Source: Pararhizobium_B sp963760965 (GTDB taxonomy: Bacteria > Pseudomonadota > Alphaproteobacteria > Rhizobiales > Rhizobiaceae). From it: 64,000 bases of DNA. The position numbers were made by a program, and so were the translations under genes. Below, in pieces: positions 25,171-34,703 of this stretch; the stretch's first letter is position 1; each line of letters opens with the position of its first letter. The notes below the pieces were generated by a model. The model made no database searches. It was given only the letters and a program-made list of their open reading frames with translations, and was not told where the DNA came from. The stretch spans positions 496,001-560,000 of the forward strand of contig CAVXEW010000007.1 of NCBI GenBank assembly GCA_963760965.1, read 5' to 3'.

Positions 25171-26043
25171 ATGACGACGATCGCAGTTCTCGGAACAGGC
25201 CTGATGGGCGCACCGATGGCACGCCGGCTGCTGCTGGCGGGTCATTCCGTGCGCGTGTGGAACCGCTCGCCGGAAAAGGCCCGGGCATTGGTCGCCGATG
25301 GCGCGAAGGCCTTCGGCGAACCGGCCGAAGCCGTGAGCGGCTGCGATTTCGTCGTCACGATGCTGAGCGACGGCAAGGCCGTCGCCGACGTCCTGTTCGA
25401 TCGCGGCGCCGCCGAGGCCATGGGTGAGGGAACGGTCGTCATGGACATGAGCTCCATCAAGCCGGGCGAGGCGCGCGATCATGCCAGCGCGCTGTCCGGG
25501 CGCGGGATCGCACATCTCGACGCACCCGTGAGCGGCGGCACGCGCGGCGCCGAGGCCGGCACCCTCGCCATCATGGTCGGGGGTGAAGAGCGCGCATTTG
25601 GCCAAGCGAAGCCGGTGCTTTCGGCCATGGGGCGGCCCGTGCGGGTCGGAGGCGCCGGTGCCGGCCAGCTTTCCAAGCTCGCGAACCAGGCGATCGTGGC
25701 GGTAACGATCGGCGTCGTGGCCGAGGCGACATTGCTGATGCGGCAGGGGGATGCGGATCTCGGCGCCTTCCGCGATGCCCTCGGCGGCGGCTTCGCAAAC
25801 TCCGTCATCCTTCAGCAGCACGGAGAGCGGATGGCGCGGCGCGATTTCCGGCCCGGAGGTCCTTCGAAGCTGCAGCTGAAGGATCTCGACAACCTGCTCG
25901 ACGAGGCTCGCGCGCTGGGACTGGAACTTCCGCTGGTGCGGGCCGTCCGCGACCGGTACGAGACGCTGGTCCGCAAGATGGACGGCGCAAACCTCGACCA
26001 CTCAGCCCTCTTCCTCGAACTCGAGGCACAGAACGGCTTCTGA
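25171..26043 (+). CDS. NAD(P)-dependent beta-hydroxyacid dehydrogenase (3-hydroxyisobutyrate dehydrogenase family)
   Basis: The 290-residue protein starts with a Rossmann motif, VLGTGLMGAPMARRL, then carries DAPVSGGTRGAEAGTLAIMVGG (substrate binding) and QLSKLANQ with the catalytic lysine. An all-helical C-terminal domain follows. Family members oxidise 3-hydroxyisobutyrate, tartronate semialdehyde or related 3-hydroxyacids; the substrate is not fixed by neighbours. A strong GGAGGAG sits 4-5 nt before the ATG. It converges with kynU. Confidence 0.9.
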   Translation: MTTIAVLGTGLMGAPMARRLLLAGHSVRVWNRSPEKARALVADGAKAFGEPAEAVSGCDFVVTMLSDGKAVADVLFDRGAAEAMGEGTVVMDMSSIKPGEARDHASALSGRGIAHLDAPVSGGTRGAEAGTLAIMVGGEERAFGQAKPVLSAMGRPVRVGGAGAGQLSKLANQAIVAVTIGVVAEATLLMRQGDADLGAFRDALGGGFANSVILQQHGERMARRDFRPGGPSKLQLKDLDNLLDEARALGLELPLVRAVRDRYETLVRKMDGANLDHSALFLELEAQNGF

Positions 26044-26065
26044 CGCAGCGCGACCGCGAGGCTTC

Positions 26066-27325
26066 TCAGGTCACCTTGCCGCGCACCGAGAACCGCTCTT
26101 CGCGCCATTCCTCGCCTGCAAGCACCTGTCGAAGGCGTTCGACGGCGTCGAAGACGTCGACAAAGCGGGTGTAGAGCGGCGTGAAACCGAAACGCAACAG
26201 GTCCGGCGCGCGAAAATCCCCGACCAGGTCCCGCGCGATCAGGGCCTGCATCACGGCATAGGCGTCCTGGTGGGCGAACGAGACCTGGCTTCCCCGCGAT
26301 GCTGCCTCGCGTGGACTTGCGAGCGTCAGGCCGAACCCCGCGCAGCGCGTCTCGACGAGCTCGATGAAGAGATCGCAGAGGGCGACCGACTTGGCGCGCA
26401 CATCGGCAATCGAGACCCGCTCCCAGATCCTCAGCGCCTCGTCGAGAGCCACCATTGAAAGGACCGGCGGCGTCCCGGTCAGGAAGCGCGAGATGCCCTG
26501 CGCGGGACGGTAGGACGGCTCGAAGGCGAAAGGCTCCTTATGTCCGAACCAGCCGGAAAGCGGCTGCGTCGTCTCAGCCTGCATCGCGGGCGAGGCATAG
26601 ATGAAGGCTGGCGCGCCCGGCCCGCCATTGAGATATTTGTAGCCGCAGCCGATGGCGAAATCGGCGGTCGCCGCACCGAGATCGACCGGCACCGCGCCCG
26701 CGGAATGCGCAAGATCCCAGATCGTGAGCGCCCCCGCCGCGTGCGCCCTTGCAGTCACGGCATCCATGTCGAACATGCGGCCGGTCCTGTAGTTCACATG
26801 CGTCAACATGACGACCGCGACGTCCGTGTCGATTGCCGGTTCAACACTTTCCGGCGCGTCGACGAGCCTGAGTTCGTGCCCCCTTCCGGCGAGCGCCGCC
26901 AAACCTTCGGCCACGTAGAGATCGGTCGGGAAGTTGCTGCGCTCGGAGACGATGACCCGGCGGTCCGGTCGCGCTGCGAGGGCGGCGGCAAGCACCTTGA
27001 AGAGGTCGACGGAGGTCGCGTCGGTGACGACGACATCGGCGCTACCGGCGCCGATCAACGGCGCGATCCGGGCTCCCACCTTCTGCGGCAACGACACCCA
27101 GTCGGCGCTGTTCCACGAGCCGATCAGGTCGCGGCCCCATTCGTCGCGCACGCACTTGTCCACCCGGGCCGGGATCGACTTCTGCAGCGCGCCGAGCGAG
27201 TTTCCATCCAGATAGATAAGGCCTTCCCTCAGCGAAAACTCGTTGCGCAGCGCACCCAGGGGGTCGGCTGCATCCCGCAGGAGCGCGTCTTCGCGCGTGG
27301 CCGCTGTCTTGCTGCTTCCAGTCAT
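26066..27325 (-). CDS. kynU: Kynureninase
   Basis: The 419-residue PLP enzyme splits kynurenine to anthranilate and alanine. Visible features are LIYLDGNSLGALQ at the start, DEWGRDLIGSWN, the SERSNFPTDLY segment, DLAHSAGAVPVDL with the PLP Asp, and GYKYLNGGPGAPAF with the Schiff-base lysine (about 228). The ATG is placed at MTGSSKTAAT, behind GAGGGTGGA; the frame extends 52 codons upstream into the dxr promoter region. No other tryptophan-degradation gene is nearby. It is divergent from dxr. Confidence 0.95.
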   Translation of the reverse strand: MTGSSKTAATREDALLRDAADPLGALRNEFSLREGLIYLDGNSLGALQKSIPARVDKCVRDEWGRDLIGSWNSADWVSLPQKVGARIAPLIGAGSADVVVTDATSVDLFKVLAAALAARPDRRVIVSERSNFPTDLYVAEGLAALAGRGHELRLVDAPESVEPAIDTDVAVVMLTHVNYRTGRMFDMDAVTARAHAAGALTIWDLAHSAGAVPVDLGAATADFAIGCGYKYLNGGPGAPAFIYASPAMQAETTQPLSGWFGHKEPFAFEPSYRPAQGISRFLTGTPPVLSMVALDEALRIWERVSIADVRAKSVALCDLFIELVETRCAGFGLTLASPREAASRGSQVSFAHQDAYAVMQALIARDLVGDFRAPDLLRFGFTPLYTRFVDVFDAVERLRQVLAGEEWREERFSVRGKVT

Positions 27326-27465
27326 TCCACCCTCGCCTTCCCTCGATATTGCGGTGGCAACGCCGCGTCGAACGAGTTGACTGCCGCGGCCTCCTCTGCT
27401 TTGCAAGGAGCCTTCGGCAGCCCTGACGCCTTTACGCCACCTTTCTTTCAGTCGATAGTCCATCC

Positions 27466-28653
27466 ATGCAGCAACCACCACCGCGCGGCATCACGATTCT
27501 CGGTTCGACCGGGTCGATTGGCTGCAACACGCTCGACGTCGTCAGGCAATTGGGCGGACGCGAGGCATTCCGGATATCGGCTCTCACCGGCCGCGACAAC
27601 GTCTCCCTGCTCGCCCGGCAGGCGATCGAATTCGGTGCCGGGATCGCCGTGACGGCCGAACCGTCGAAATATCGGGAACTGAAGAACCTTCTGGCGGGAA
27701 CCGGAATCGAGGTCGCCGCGGGCCCGTCGGGCCTGGAGGAAGCGGCCGCGCGAGACGCCGGCTGGGTGATGGCGGCCATCGTAGGCAACGCCGGCCTCGC
27801 GCCGGCCCTCGTCGCAGCCCGGCGCGGCGCCGACATTGCCCTTGCCAACAAGGAATGCCTCGTATCCGCCGGCCCGCTGTTCATCGAGGCCGTCCGCAGG
27901 GGCGGCGGCCGTCTGATCCCCGTCGACAGCGAGCACAGCGCCATCTTCCAGGCGCTCGAGCCGGACCAGCGCCATGCGGTGGAACGCATCATCCTCACCG
28001 CCTCCGGCGGCCCCTTCCGCACCTGGACGCGGTCCGAGATGGCCGATGTCACGGCCGCCACCGCGCGCGCGCATCCCAACTGGTCGATGGGCCTCAGGAT
28101 CTCCATCGGCAGCGCCTCGATGTTCAACAAGGCGCGCGAGATGATCGAGGCAAAGCATCTCTTCGACGTGCGTACCGACCAGATCGAGGTCGTCGTCCAT
28201 CCGCAGTCGATCGTACATTCGATGGTTGGCTATACTGACGGGGCGGTGATCGCCCAGCTGGGCGCGCCCGACATGCGCACCGCGATCGGCTACGCGCTTT
28301 GCTATCCGAAGCGCCCGCATATCGACGTCGAGCGGCTGGATTTCGCCCGTCTTTCGCGGCTCGACTTCGAGGCCCCGGACGAGGAGCGCTTCCCGGCGCT
28401 GCGCCTCGCGCGTGTCGCGCTCGAACGCGGCGGCCCGCAGGGCGCGGTGCTCAACGCCGCAGAGGAAGCCGCGCTCGACGCCTTCATCGAAGACCAGATC
28501 GGCTTTCTCGACATGGCCGAGATCGTCGAGGAGGTAATGGGTGCGATGTGCCATCTCGACGAGGCGGGCAGCATGGAAGCCGTCTTCTCGGCGGATGCAG
28601 AAGCCCGTCGGCTTGCCGAAGGGGTCATCACCAGGAAGAGAAAGGCCGCCTGA
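27466..28653 (+). CDS. dxr: 1-deoxy-D-xylulose 5-phosphate reductoisomerase
   Basis: The 395-residue enzyme makes MEP, the first committed step of non-mevalonate isoprenoid synthesis. It has GSTGSIGCNTLDVV (NADPH), NKECLVSAG, PVDSEHSAIFQ with metal-binding Asp and Glu, HPNWSMG, and NKAREMIEA with the third metal ligand Glu. One oddity: the motif usually read as ISxDSA(S/T) is ISIGSAS here, with Gly at residue 215. The rest of the active site looks intact. It converges with hemA; I recall the same dxr-hemA pairing in other rhizobia. Confidence 0.94.
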   Translation: MQQPPPRGITILGSTGSIGCNTLDVVRQLGGREAFRISALTGRDNVSLLARQAIEFGAGIAVTAEPSKYRELKNLLAGTGIEVAAGPSGLEEAAARDAGWVMAAIVGNAGLAPALVAARRGADIALANKECLVSAGPLFIEAVRRGGGRLIPVDSEHSAIFQALEPDQRHAVERIILTASGGPFRTWTRSEMADVTAATARAHPNWSMGLRISIGSASMFNKAREMIEAKHLFDVRTDQIEVVVHPQSIVHSMVGYTDGAVIAQLGAPDMRTAIGYALCYPKRPHIDVERLDFARLSRLDFEAPDEERFPALRLARVALERGGPQGAVLNAAEEAALDAFIEDQIGFLDMAEIVEEVMGAMCHLDEAGSMEAVFSADAEARRLAEGVITRKRKAA

Positions 28654-28696
28654 ACGCCCCCCCCGAAAGCACCCGGACGACGGGTTGCCCCTGCCG

Positions 28697-29911
28697 TCAG
28701 GCGACGGCCCTTGCGAGCGCGCACTGCGACCACAGGTCGTGCAGCGCGGAGACGAGATGCTCGATGTCCTCGTCGGAATGCAGCGGCGACGGCGTGATCC
28801 TCAGCCGCTCGGTCTTCTTGGGCACCGTCGGGTAGTTGATCGGCTGGACGTAGATCCCGTAATTGTCGAGCAGCAGGTCCGAGAGCCACTTGCACTTTGC
28901 CGCGTTGCCGACCAGCACCGGCACGATGTGGCTCGGATTGTCCATGTGCGGGATGCCGCGCGCGTCGAGCATCGCCCGCACCCTGCGCACCCGGTCCTGG
29001 TGGCGCAGCCGCTCGAAGCCGCTCTCCTTCAGGTGGCGGATCGAGGCCGTCGCCCCCGCCGCGAGCGCCGGCGGCAGGGCGGTCGTGAAGATGAAGCCCG
29101 AGGCGAAGGAGCGCACGAAATCGCACAGCGCGTTCGACGCCGCGATGTAGCCGCCCATCACCCCGAACGCCTTGCCGAGCGTGCCCTCGATCACCGTCAG
29201 CCGGTCCATCAGGCCCTCGCGCTCGGCGATGCCGCCGCCGCGCGGGCCGTAAAGGCCGACCGCATGCACCTCGTCGAGATAGGTCATCGCCCCGTATTTC
29301 TCGGCGACATCGCAGATCTCGCGCACCGGCGCGATGTCGCCGTCCATCGAATAGACGCTCTCGAAGGCCACCAGCTTCGGCGCGCCCGGGTCGGCCGCCC
29401 TCAGCTTCGCCTCGAGATCGGCGACGTCGTTGTGCCGCCAGATCACCTTCTCGGCGCGCGAATGGCGGATGCCCTCGATCATCGAGGCGTGGTTGAGCGC
29501 GTCCGAAAAGACGATCATGCCCGGAATCCGCGACGCAAGCGTCCCGAGCGCCGCCCAGTTCGACACGTAGCCGGACGTGAAGATCAGCGCGTTCTCCTTG
29601 CCGTGCAGGTCGGCAAGCTCGCGCTCCAGAAGCACGTGGTAATGGTTCGTCCCGGAAATGTTGCGCGTGCCGCCCGCCCCCGCGCCGCACCGCTCGATCG
29701 CCTCCTTCATCGCCCCCGTCACCGCCGGGTGCTGGCCCATGCCGAGATAGTCGTTGGAGCACCAGACCGTGACTTCGCTCGTGCCCTCCGGCGTATGCCG
29801 CGTCGCACGCGGAAACTTCCCGTTGTGCCGCTCGAGATCCGCAAAGACCCGGTAACGGCCTTCATCGTGAAGCCCGTCCAGCTCCCTGCGAAAATACGAC
29901 TCGAAATCCAT
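28697..29911 (-). CDS. hemA: 5-aminolevulinate synthase
   Basis: The 404-residue PLP enzyme condenses glycine and succinyl-CoA to ALA, the C4 route to haem and B12 typical of Alphaproteobacteria. Motifs include WCSNDYLGMGQHP, GAGAGGTRNISG, YLDEVHAVGLYG, EGTLGKAFGVMGG with the catalytic lysine (about 245), and the C-terminal INYPTVPKKTERLRI. The start MDFESYFRREL matches the family; a frame extension of 15 residues is unlikely. An FNR/FixK-type box lies 130 nt upstream, so oxygen control is likely. Confidence 0.97.
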   Translation of the reverse strand: MDFESYFRRELDGLHDEGRYRVFADLERHNGKFPRATRHTPEGTSEVTVWCSNDYLGMGQHPAVTGAMKEAIERCGAGAGGTRNISGTNHYHVLLERELADLHGKENALIFTSGYVSNWAALGTLASRIPGMIVFSDALNHASMIEGIRHSRAEKVIWRHNDVADLEAKLRAADPGAPKLVAFESVYSMDGDIAPVREICDVAEKYGAMTYLDEVHAVGLYGPRGGGIAEREGLMDRLTVIEGTLGKAFGVMGGYIAASNALCDFVRSFASGFIFTTALPPALAAGATASIRHLKESGFERLRHQDRVRRVRAMLDARGIPHMDNPSHIVPVLVGNAAKCKWLSDLLLDNYGIYVQPINYPTVPKKTERLRITPSPLHSDEDIEHLVSALHDLWSQCALARAVA

Positions 29912-30013
29912 CGTCGCCCAGTCTCCAAGATTGTCGGCACTACGTTTGCGTCGCAATCGAGCGTCACGTCAACCCCGAAGGTCCGCGTTTGCCCGCGCTG
30001 CGGCGTAAGGCCC

Positions 30014-30054
30014 TACATACATCCTGTGCCCGAAAGGCCTTTGACATGCGTCAA
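30014..30054 (-). promoter_or_regulatory. FNR/FixK-type box and class II promoter of hemA
   Basis: A perfect palindrome, TTGAC-ATGC-GTCAA, lies at 30041-30054 and matches the TTGAY-N4-RTCAA form of FNR/FixK/FnrN sites. On the hemA strand a TATGTA -10-like hexamer (30019-30014) follows so that the box centre falls at about -40.5 to -41.5, the class II activation position. Transcription would begin near 30007. Confidence 0.7.
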
Positions 30055-30111
30055 GGCGGGGCCAAGACCCAGCTTGGTTCGCATAGATGGCGGATCAAGG
30101 CCGTCACGGCG

Positions 30112-30138
30112 AAAAAAGGCGGCTTTGACTGCCGCCTT
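30112..30138 (-). terminator. Rho-independent terminator of the molybdenum hydroxylase operon
   Basis: On the minus strand AAGGCGGC (30138-30131) pairs perfectly with GCCGCCTT (30123-30116) around a 7-nt loop and runs into a T tract. It lies 27 nt beyond the stop of the FAD-subunit gene. Confidence 0.88.
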
Positions 30139-30164
30139 CTTCCCGAAGCCGGGCGTGGCCACCG

Positions 30165-30965
30165 CTAGGCGGCAGCCTTCGCCGTCGCGCGCTTTGCCAT
30201 GACCTTGACCAGGTTTGCGCGGTATTCCGCGCTACCGTGGAGGTCCGAGAGCATGTTGCCGGCATCGACCGACAGACCGTCCAGTGCCGAGGCGGCGAAA
30301 TTGCCGGCCAGCGCGCTCTCGGCGTCGGACCAGCGGAACGCGCCGTCAGAGCCTGCCCCGGTGACGCCGACGCGTACGCCGTTCGCGCCCTTGGCGACAA
30401 AGACGCCGCACATCGCATAGCGCGAGGCCGGATTGCGGAACTTTTCGTAACCCGCCCGTTCGGGTGCCTCGAACGAGATCGCCGTGACGATCTCGCCGTC
30501 CTCCAGCGCAGTCTCGAAAAGACCGGCCAGGAAATCGCCAGCCTTGATCTCCCTCTTGTCCGTGTGGATCGTGGCATCGAGCGCCAGGATCGCCGCCGGG
30601 TAGTCGGCGGCCGGATCGTTGTTTGCGAGCGAGCCGCCGATCGTACCCATGTGGCGCACCGCCGGGTCGCCGATCCATCCGGCGAGTTCCGCCAGGGCCG
30701 GGCAGACCGATGCGAGCTCCTTCGAACCGTTGACTTCGGCATGGGTGGTCGCGGCGCCGATCCGGACCGACTTGCCTGAAACGGTTATGCCCCTCATTTC
30801 AGGGATGTGCCGCAGGTCGACGAGGTCGGACGGCGCGGCGAGGCGCTGCTTCATCGTCGGCAGCAGCGTCTGGCCCCCCGAGATCGCCTTCGCCTCGTCG
30901 TTGCCGGCTAGCAGTCTGGCCGCCTCGTCGACAGAGGAGGGCCGGTGATAGTTGGTTGCGTACAT
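30165..30965 (-). CDS. Xanthine dehydrogenase family FAD-binding subunit (CoxM-like)
   Basis: The 266-residue protein is the medium subunit of a molybdenum hydroxylase. It has AISGGQTLLPTMKQRL (FAD pyrophosphate loop), TIGGSLANNDPAADYPA (second FAD motif), and the C-terminal CO-dehydrogenase flavoprotein domain. It relays electrons from the 2Fe-2S clusters to an acceptor. It is the last gene of the small-large-medium operon, 43 nt behind the large subunit, and is followed by a good terminator. A GGGAG site precedes the ATG. Confidence 0.93.
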   Translation of the reverse strand: MYATNYHRPSSVDEAARLLAGNDEAKAISGGQTLLPTMKQRLAAPSDLVDLRHIPEMRGITVSGKSVRIGAATTHAEVNGSKELASVCPALAELAGWIGDPAVRHMGTIGGSLANNDPAADYPAAILALDATIHTDKREIKAGDFLAGLFETALEDGEIVTAISFEAPERAGYEKFRNPASRYAMCGVFVAKGANGVRVGVTGAGSDGAFRWSDAESALAGNFAASALDGLSVDAGNMLSDLHGSAEYRANLVKVMAKRATAKAAA

Positions 30966-31008
30966 TGTCTTCTGTCTCCCTTCGCAGGACGGTGAAGCCG
31001 CACCGCCC

Positions 31009-33351
31009 TCAGTGGCGGTGAAGCGCAGCCCAGACCGCCTGCGGCGTTGCGGGCATCTTCAGGTCGTTGGTGCCGATGGCATCGGTGAGCGCGTTGATCA
31101 GGGCCGGCGGAGAACCGATGGCGCCGGCTTCGCCGCACCCTTTCATGCCGAGCGGATTGCCGGGACACGCCGTCTCCGTGGTCGAGACCTTGAATGAGGG
31201 CAGGTCGTCCGCGCGCGGCATGCAGTAGTCCATGTAGCTTGCCGTCACCAGCTGTCCCGAGGCGTCGTAGTGGCAGCCCTCCAGAAGCGCCTGGCCTATG
31301 CCCTGCGCCAGCCCGCCGTGCACCTGGCCCTCGACGATCATCGGGTTGATGATCTTGCCGAAATCGTCCGCGGCGACGAACTGCACGATGTCGGTGTGTC
31401 CGGTGTCCGGATCGACCTCCACCTCGCAGATGTAGCAGCCGGCGGGGAAGGTGAAGTTGGTCGGATCGTAGAAAGCCCCTTCCTTCAGGCCCGGCTCCAT
31501 CCCTTCCGGCAGGTTGTGCGCGGTGTAGGCCGCGAGCGCCATCTGGAACCACGGCAAAGTCTTGTCGGTTCCGGCGACCTTCAGTTCGCCGTTCTCGATG
31601 ACGATGTCGTTCTCGTCGGCCTCGAGCTGGTGCGCGGCGATCTTCTTCGCCTTCGCCTCGACCTTGTCGAGCGCCTTGAAGATCGCCGACATGCCGACGG
31701 CGCCCGAGCGCGAGCCGTAGGTCCCCATGCCCATCTGCACCTTGTCGGTGTCGCCGTGGACGATCGAGACGGAATCGATCGGGACGCCGAAGCGCTCGGC
31801 CACGAGCTGGGCGAAGGTCGTCTCGTGGCCCTGTCCGTGGCTGTGCGAGCCGGTCAGCACCTCGATCGTGCCGACGGCGTTGACGCGGACTTCCGCCGAT
31901 TCCCAGAGCCCCACGCCGGCCCCGAGGGAGCCGACCGCCTGGGAGGGGGCGATGCCGCAGGCCTCGATGTAGCAGCTCATGCCGATGCCGCGCTTCCTGC
32001 CGCGCTTCTCGGCTTCGGCCTTGCGCGCCGGAAAGCCGTCGTAGTCGGCGGCTTTCATCGCGGCCGTGAGCGAGGCCTCGTAGTCGCCCGCGTCATAGCA
32101 CATGATCACCGGTGTCTGGTGCGGGAACTCGGTGACGAAGTTCTTCCGCCGCAGCTCCGCAGGAGAGACGCCGAGCTCTCGCGCCGCCGTCTCCATCACC
32201 CGCTCGACGACGAAGGTCGCCTCGGGGCGTCCCGCCCCGCGATAGGCATCGACCGGCGCGGTGTTGGTGTAGACGGTGCGAACGTTGGCGTGGATCGTCG
32301 GAATGTCGTACTGGCCCGACAGCAGCGTCGCATAGAGATAGGTCGGCACCGACGACGAGAACAGGGACATGTAGCCGCCGAGATTGGCGATCGTGTCGAC
32401 CTTCAGGCCAATGATCCTGTTGTCCGAGTCGAAGGCGAGCTTGACGTTCGTCACGTGGTCCCGCCCGTGCGCGTCGGCAAGGAACGACTCGGTGCGGTCC
32501 GCGACCCACTTCACGGGAACGCCCGTTCGCTTGGAGGCCCAGAGGCAGACGATCTCCTCCGGATAGACGTAGATCTTCGAGCCGAATCCGCCGCCAACGT
32601 CGGGGGCAATCACGCGCAGCTTGTTTTCCGGCGCCACGTTGTAGAACGCGCTCATGACGAGCCGGGCGACATGCGGGTTCTGGCTCGTCGTCCAGCAGGT
32701 GTAGTGATCCTCCGCCGCGTCATAGACGCCGAGCGCTGCGCGCGGCTCCATGGCGTTGGGGATCAGCCGGTTGTTGACGATGTTCATCTCGGTGACGTGG
32801 GCCGCCTTCGAAAGCGCTTCGTCCGTCGCCTTGCCGTCGCCGATCTCCCAGTCGAAGATCAGGTTGTTCTTCGCCTCCGGATGAAGCTGCGGCGCACCGT
32901 CCTTCAGCGCCTCGACTGCGTCCACGACGGCGGGAAGCTCCTCGTAGTCGACCACGACAGCGTCGGCGGCGTCCCGCGCCTGGCCGCGCGTCTCGGCAAC
33001 GACCACCGCGACCGCATCGCCCACATAGCGCACCGTATCCTGGGCGATCGGGCGCCAGGCACCCATGTTCATCGGAGTCCCGTCCTTCGAATGGATCATC
33101 CATCCGCAGATCAGGTTGCCGATCCCGTCCTCGGTCAGCTGCTTGCCGTCCAGGACGGCGATCACGCCGGGCATCTTCGAGGCGCCGGAGGCGTCGATGC
33201 TCCTGATCCTGGCGTGCGCATGCGGGCTCCTGACGAAGACAGCGTGCTTCATGCCCGGCACCACCATGTCGTCCACATAGCGACCCTTGCCGGTAAGGAA
33301 ACGCTTGTCCTCCTTGCGCGCCACCCGGGCGCCAACACCTTCGATACCCAT
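31009..33351 (-). CDS. Xanthine dehydrogenase family molybdopterin-binding subunit (CoxL form II-like)
   Basis: The 780-residue large subunit starts GVGARVARKEDKRFLTGKGRY. It carries GGGFGSK for the molybdopterin, AYRGAGRPEATF (about residue 370) and a late GEAGAIGSPPALINAL with the catalytic Glu. The AYRGAGR loop, not AYxCSFR, places it with form II 'CoxL' proteins, so CO oxidation is not supported; an aldehyde, purine or N-heterocycle is more likely. A GGGAGG site precedes the ATG; the frame's 22-residue extension is discarded. No XdhC or MoCo gene is adjacent. Confidence 0.92.
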   Translation of the reverse strand: MGIEGVGARVARKEDKRFLTGKGRYVDDMVVPGMKHAVFVRSPHAHARIRSIDASGASKMPGVIAVLDGKQLTEDGIGNLICGWMIHSKDGTPMNMGAWRPIAQDTVRYVGDAVAVVVAETRGQARDAADAVVVDYEELPAVVDAVEALKDGAPQLHPEAKNNLIFDWEIGDGKATDEALSKAAHVTEMNIVNNRLIPNAMEPRAALGVYDAAEDHYTCWTTSQNPHVARLVMSAFYNVAPENKLRVIAPDVGGGFGSKIYVYPEEIVCLWASKRTGVPVKWVADRTESFLADAHGRDHVTNVKLAFDSDNRIIGLKVDTIANLGGYMSLFSSSVPTYLYATLLSGQYDIPTIHANVRTVYTNTAPVDAYRGAGRPEATFVVERVMETAARELGVSPAELRRKNFVTEFPHQTPVIMCYDAGDYEASLTAAMKAADYDGFPARKAEAEKRGRKRGIGMSCYIEACGIAPSQAVGSLGAGVGLWESAEVRVNAVGTIEVLTGSHSHGQGHETTFAQLVAERFGVPIDSVSIVHGDTDKVQMGMGTYGSRSGAVGMSAIFKALDKVEAKAKKIAAHQLEADENDIVIENGELKVAGTDKTLPWFQMALAAYTAHNLPEGMEPGLKEGAFYDPTNFTFPAGCYICEVEVDPDTGHTDIVQFVAADDFGKIINPMIVEGQVHGGLAQGIGQALLEGCHYDASGQLVTASYMDYCMPRADDLPSFKVSTTETACPGNPLGMKGCGEAGAIGSPPALINALTDAIGTNDLKMPATPQAVWAALHRH

Positions 33352-33496
33352 CGATAAACCTCCCGTTGAACCTGTGTGCGCGGCCACGCCGCGCCGCCAG
33401 CTCTCCTCGCAGGACACGCCGCCACGAGACGGCGCGACAGCCCTGCCTCGCCCGCCGACCGGCGGACGCCGCCGGCCTCCGGCCGACCGGCGTGGC

Positions 33497-33988
<492 letters not shown>

Positions 33989-34342
33989 GCAGGTTCTCTC
34001 CCTTAGGCATCTCCCTGGAGACGCATCATTTGCCTTTTTTCCAGCGCGTTCAACCGTCGCCTGTCGCATGGATCGACAATTATTTTGGCGCCGGCCGCCG
34101 GGAACGGCGATCCGCCCTGCTCCCGGCCGCCCCCGCGAAACCGGCGGACCGGTGCCGCACGGAGCCCCCTCAATAAGAAGGTGCGGGACCGCGGCTTGCA
34201 ATAGGCCATTGGTAGAGGAGGCGGTTCGCCGGCGAATGACCCACTTGGCTTGGCCGTTCCGCGTGATAAAGTCGCAGCCCGAGGGACAAGGAACGACGGT
34301 CGGATGGCGCTGTGCCGCCGATCCCAATGGCAGGAGACGCCG
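33989..34342. other. Divergent control region between the molybdenum hydroxylase operon and a lipoprotein gene
   Basis: No gene is seen in these 354 nt. For the plus-strand lipoprotein gene a weak promoter is possible: TTGGCT (34245-34250), 16 nt, TAAAGT (34267-34272). For the minus-strand operon no convincing promoter was found. Open frames on both strands here are arginine/proline-rich and look random. Confidence 0.5.
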
Positions 34343-34606
34343 ATGAAGACTGTACTTGCAATGCTCATGGTGGTTGCGGCGATTGCTGGCTGCACGCCGA
34401 CGGAACAGGGCGCCACGATCGGTGCCGCCTCGGGTGCAGCAATCGGCGGAGCCGTCAGCGGCAAGGTCGGCGGCGCTCTCGCCGGCGCGGCGATCGGCGG
34501 CGTGGCCGGCGCGCTCATCGGCCGGGCATCCGAAGGCAACGACCGCTGCTACTACCGCGACCGCTACGGCCGCCGTTACGTCGCGCGCTGCCCGCGCGGC
34601 TATTGA
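34343..34606 (+). CDS. Glycine-zipper lipoprotein
   Basis: The 87-residue product has a lipobox (MVVAAIAGC, Cys at about 17), then a glycine-zipper helix pair (GATIGAASGAAIGGAVSG and GGALAGAAIGGVAGALIG). A basic, Tyr/Arg-rich end carries two cysteines (CYYRDRYGRRYVARCPRGY). Such small lipoproteins associate with the outer membrane; the function is unknown. A CAGGAGA site precedes the ATG. Two strong hairpins follow, shared with the convergent galM gene. Confidence 0.85.
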   Translation: MKTVLAMLMVVAAIAGCTPTEQGATIGAASGAAIGGAVSGKVGGALAGAAIGGVAGALIGRASEGNDRCYYRDRYGRRYVARCPRGY

Positions 34607-34614
34607 TCCGGCCC

Positions 34615-34691
34615 GGCGTCCGTCGCCATCGGCTGCGGACGCCGGCAGGAGGGGCCAGGCACCGCGCCCGCCACTTGCGGAGCGCGGTGCC
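34615..34691. terminator. Tandem hairpins between convergent genes
   Basis: Two perfect stems lie between the convergent stops. The first is GGCGTCCG/CGGACGCC (34615-34622 with 34636-34643), the second GGCACCGCGC/GCGCGGTGCC (34658-34667 with 34682-34691). T tracts are absent, so termination may need Rho; position suggests a shared transcript end. Confidence 0.55.
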
Positions 34692-34703
34692 GCGGCATCC
34701 GGC

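Noticed and set aside
31270..33357. Long open frame (695 codons) antisense to the molybdenum hydroxylase large subunit
   Set aside because: It mirrors the real gene in a GC-rich genome, is Arg/Val/His biased, and has no recognisable domain. The opposite strand has clear family motifs and a GGGAGG site. Similar frames at 562-2049, 4440-6029 and elsewhere were dropped for the same reason.
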